A stretch of DNA of 15,000 nucleotides from Leptospira weilii (GTDB lineage: Bacteria > Spirochaetota > Leptospiria > Leptospirales > Leptospiraceae): the NCBI RefSeq assembly GCF_006874765.1, contig NZ_CP040840.1, forward strand, positions 1,162,501 through 1,177,500, given 5' to 3'. The position numbers were made by a program, and so were the translations under genes. The notes beneath the pieces are model-generated. The model was given only the letters and a program-made list of their open reading frames with translations, did no database searches and was not told where the DNA came from. Below, piece after piece: positions 1 to 15,000 of the stretch (its first letter is position 1; each line of letters opens with the position of its first letter).

Positions 1-2958
<2,958 letters not shown>

Positions 2959-2960
2959 TT

Positions 2961-4159
2961 ATGGGTAAAGAACGTCATTCCCCAAAAGTGGGTTACTTCG
3001 GAGAATTCGGCGGCCGTTATTCTCCCGAAATTCTTCACGACGCTCTTGTGGAACTTGAAGCTATGTACAAAAAGCTTCGGAAGGACAAACGTTTTCATAA
3101 AGAACTCGAGTATTATCGCAAGAATTATATCGGTCGTCCTTCTCCTCTTACTTATGCCGAACGTTTGTCAAAGGTCTGGAACGGGGCTCGGATTTGGCTC
3201 AAACGAGAAGACTTAAATCATACAGGCGCGCATAAGATCAACAATACGATCGGTCAAGTATTGATCGCAAAGGCGATGGGCAAAACTCGAATTATTGCGG
3301 AAACCGGAGCGGGGCAACATGGAGTGGCGACGGCGACAGTTGGCGCTATGTTTCAGATGGAAACAGTCGTTTATATGGGGGAAGAGGATCTTCGTCGTCA
3401 GGAACTCAATGCGATCCGGATGAAAATGATGGGTGCCAAAGTCGTAGGAGTTTCCAGCGGCACCGCGACTCTCAAGGACGCGACGAGCGAAGCGATGAGA
3501 GACTGGGCATTAAACGTTTCTAATACACATTACATCGTCGGTTCTTCCATCGGTCCGCATCCGTTTCCTACCATCGTGAGAGACTTTCAATCGGTAATCG
3601 GTATCGAATCCAGAAAACAATTTAAAAAAGCAAACGGTAAACTTCCAAACGCTGTGATCGCTTGTGTCGGTGGCGGCTCGAACGCTATCGGTATGTTTTA
3701 CGGCTTTTTAAGAGATAGAAAGGTAAAGCTTTACGGAGTGGAAGCCGGAGGTTATTCTACCGAACCTGGGCATCATTCTGCAACGATCCAATTCGGTAGA
3801 ACCGGGTTTTTACACGGAACCAAAACGTTGGTGATCCAAGATGAATTCGGACAAATCGTTCCGGCACATTCCGTGTCTGCAGGTTTGGATTATCCTGGGG
3901 TTGGTCCGGAACACGCTTATTTTCACAAAAGCGGGAGAGTGACTTACGTCAATGTGGATGATGAAGGTGCTTTAGATGCTTTTCTTGAAGTATGTCGGAT
4001 CGAAGGGATCATTCCTGCATTAGAAACTGCTCATGCGTTTCGTTTTGCAAAAGATCTGGCGAAATCAATGGGGAAAAAAGAAGACGTTCTCATCTGCCTT
4101 TCCGGAAGAGGGGACAAAGACGTTGCCGAGGTCGCAAGACTTAGAAAAGGAGAATTTTC

Positions 4160-4163
<4 letters not shown>
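2961..4163 (+). CDS. trpB: Tryptophan synthase beta subunit
   Basis: The beta subunit condenses indole with serine to give tryptophan, using pyridoxal phosphate, in an alpha2-beta2 complex with TrpA. Its 400 residues match the family. Visible landmarks are [16 protein letters not shown], with Lys92 as the PLP Schiff-base lysine; AETGAGQHG, with Glu114 as catalytic acid; GGGSNA at 237-242, the phosphate-binding loop; [11 protein letters not shown] near 303-313; and SGRGDKD at 381-387, which contacts the cofactor ring. This is the common TrpB1 type. The ATG is 2 bases after the proS stop and has GGAG at 2952-2955, 5 bases upstream. It overlaps trpA by 4 bases. The neighbours are not other trp genes: trpB follows rseP-proS, so its expression may be tied to those genes. 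Confidence 0.97.
4147..4152 (+). promoter_or_regulatory. Ribosome binding site of trpA (supports its TTG start)
   Basis: AAGGAG lies inside the 3' end of trpB, 7 bases before a TTG at 4160 that shares bases with the trpB TGA (TTGA). No ATG or GTG nearby would keep the conserved N-terminus, so this site is the main support for the TTG start. Confidence 0.75.
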
Positions 4164-4954
<791 letters not shown>

Positions 4955-4965
4955 GAAGCTATGTG

Positions 4966-4997
4966 CGTTTCTCTGAGGTGTTGTAAATTGAGAAGCG
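4966..4997. terminator. Possible weak terminator hairpin after trpA
   Basis: CGTTTCTC (4966-4973) can pair with GAGAAGCG (4990-4997), giving 8 pairs including one G-T, with a 16-base loop. A poor T-rich tail (GGGTTTTAAATT) follows. The position, 11 bases after the trpA stop, is right for a terminator. The long loop and broken T run make it weak. Confidence 0.3.
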
Positions 4998-5087
4998 AAG
5001 GGTTTTAAATTGGATGTGCCCTTCCCAGCTGAATTTGGCTTTGTAGAAGTTTTTGTGAAAAGCGAATTTCTCTGGTAATCTTCAAAA

Positions 5088-5450
<363 letters not shown>

Positions 5451-5458
5451 ACCCGGAT

Positions 5459-5491
<33 letters not shown>

Positions 5492-5555
5492 TTGGGATGA
5501 ATGAGTGTGGAGCGTGAAGCAGAGTAAAAAATGAAAACAAAGCTAGAACGGGTGA

Positions 5556-5599
<44 letters not shown>

Positions 5600-5616
5600 G
5601 ATCCCCGATCAAGGTC

Positions 5617-5621
5617 GGAGG
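5617..5621 (+). promoter_or_regulatory. Strong ribosome binding site of the cyclase gene
   Basis: GGAGG sits 5 bases before the ATG at 5627. It is the clearest Shine-Dalgarno in the window and fixes this start. Confidence 0.8.
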
Positions 5622-5626
5622 GACGT

Positions 5627-7939
<2,313 letters not shown>

Positions 7940-7967
7940 AAAATTAATAAGATTATAGAAAGTTTTC

Positions 7968-9875
<1,908 letters not shown>

Positions 9876-9876
9876 C

Positions 9877-10387
<511 letters not shown>

Positions 10388-10457
10388 TCTAAAGAGAATA
10401 AGGAACAACTTTGAATCTTTGGCGGGGATTTATACTTTTAGAAAATTCTTACTCATT

Positions 10458-10486
10458 TTGTTAGACCGCACTCACGTTAATATAAT
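10458..10486 (+). promoter_or_regulatory. Near-consensus sigma-70 promoter, predicted leaderless mRNA
   Basis: TTGTTA (10458-10463), a 17-base spacer, then a perfect TATAAT (10481-10486). Only 9 bases separate the -10 box from the ATG at 10496, so transcription should begin at about 10492-10496, at or within a few bases of the start codon. There is no ribosome binding site before the ATG, which agrees with a leaderless message. Confidence 0.65.
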
Positions 10487-10495
10487 AATCTGTCA

Positions 10496-11085
10496 ATGAG
10501 ATTGAATCGGAATAATAAGGCTCATAGAAATACGATTTTTCCATTGCGATTTTCGGAAGAGGCAGTTGCGGTGATACGAGCACATCTTGCAAATCGACCT
10601 GAATCCTCGTTTCATTTAAGAATTGAGAGAAAGGGCGGACATGCCAACGTTCAAGTGGGTTATGATCGAAAGAAAAACCTGAATACCAAACATACGTATC
10701 CGATCATGATAGAAATCACCGAAGAGGATGAGATTTGTCTGGAAGGTTCTCGGATCGATTGGAGATCGGAAAAACAGGAATTTTGTATTTATCCTGACGT
10801 GGATTTGGATATAGAATATCAGAATATTCTAAATAGATTTAAGATACGTGTCAATCGGAATGTATTTAGAAATGATAAAGCTAGGATTTATAGGGGTGTT
10901 TCCGAGTTTCCGAATTGGTTTCCTTTGAGGGTTCGAAAATTAGAAATTTCTAAAGTAAAGATCCAGGGAAGAATTTGGATTTTGGCTTTGGCCGATCGTC
11001 ATGAACCGGAAGAAATCCTGAAGATTGAAAGTACGATTGCGGACGAGATATTGGATTATTTTAGTGATTTTCCGGTCCGCAATGA

Positions 11086-11089
<4 letters not shown>
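10496..11089 (+). CDS. Hypothetical protein with possible cysteine-poor HesB/IscA-like domain
   Basis: I do not recognise this 197-residue protein firmly. Residues about 14-105 follow the layout of A-type iron-sulphur carriers (HesB/IscA): a starting strand and helix (FPLRFSEEAVAVIRAHL), then LRIERKGGHANVQVGYD, which resembles the family's LRI-x-GGGCSG-x-FD segment, then ICLEGSRIDW and FCIYPDV in place of the xLxGxxIDY and FxxxNPN stretches. The cluster-binding cysteines are missing: the GGGCSG position reads GGHAN and the C-terminal CxC is absent. Only Cys81 and Cys97 remain. Residues 115-197 are an extra region, basic at first and then ending in an acidic helix. There is no signal peptide. 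It has its own promoter and appears leaderless. Its stop overlaps that of the opposite-strand gene. The fold call is a by-eye inference. Confidence 0.75.

Positions 11090-15000
<3,911 letters not shown>

Overview
The window looks like a chromosomal segment of a spirochaete, most probably Leptospira. This is inferred from the style of the proteins, the codon use (GAA, AAA, TTT and TCT rich, GC in the low to mid 40s by eye), frequent TTG starts and the gene content. No database search was made and the species is not claimed. There is no sign of mobile elements, CRISPR, tRNA or rRNA.

Layout. (1) Bases 1-4954, plus strand: a very tight run of rseP (5' end off the window), proS, trpB and trpA. The gaps are 4 and 2 bases, then a 4-base overlap, so this is almost certainly one transcript. 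It joins a membrane site-2 protease, prolyl-tRNA synthetase and both subunits of tryptophan synthase. (2) Bases 4955-5626: a 672-base stretch with no convincing gene. It holds a weak hairpin after trpA, doubtful open frames on both strands and a good promoter near its right end. (3) Bases 5627-10387, plus strand: a membrane CHASE2-class III adenylate cyclase, dxs (first enzyme of the MEP isoprenoid pathway) and a small TPR protein, separated by 28 and 41 bases. (4) Bases 10496-11089, plus strand: a 197-residue protein of unknown function that I read as a cysteine-poor HesB/IscA-like domain plus an extra C-terminal region. Its near-consensus promoter lies so close to the ATG that the mRNA should be leaderless. 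(5) Bases 11086-15000, minus strand: two translationally coupled genes (ATGA overlap). The upstream one (5' end off the window) is a TPR-like/NHL propeller/vWA-like protein. The downstream one is a secreted TPR protein with a CsgG/FlgT-like C-terminal part. The plus- and minus-strand genes meet tail to tail with overlapping stop codons.

How the genes fit together. In many bacteria rseP and proS lie downstream of uppS-cdsA-dxr, so dxr may lie just left of the window and dxs lies 6.7 kb to its right; this is inference. The cyclase could make cAMP in response to a periplasmic signal, but nothing here links it directly to dxs. The two minus-strand genes look like partners in an envelope protein complex. 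The block from the cyclase through dxs uses ATA for isoleucine far more than the rseP-trpA block does, so the two plus-strand units differ in codon style.

Best candidates for something undescribed are the minus-strand NHL/vWA plus TPR/FlgT-like pair, and the cysteine-poor IscA-like protein with its apparently leaderless promoter.
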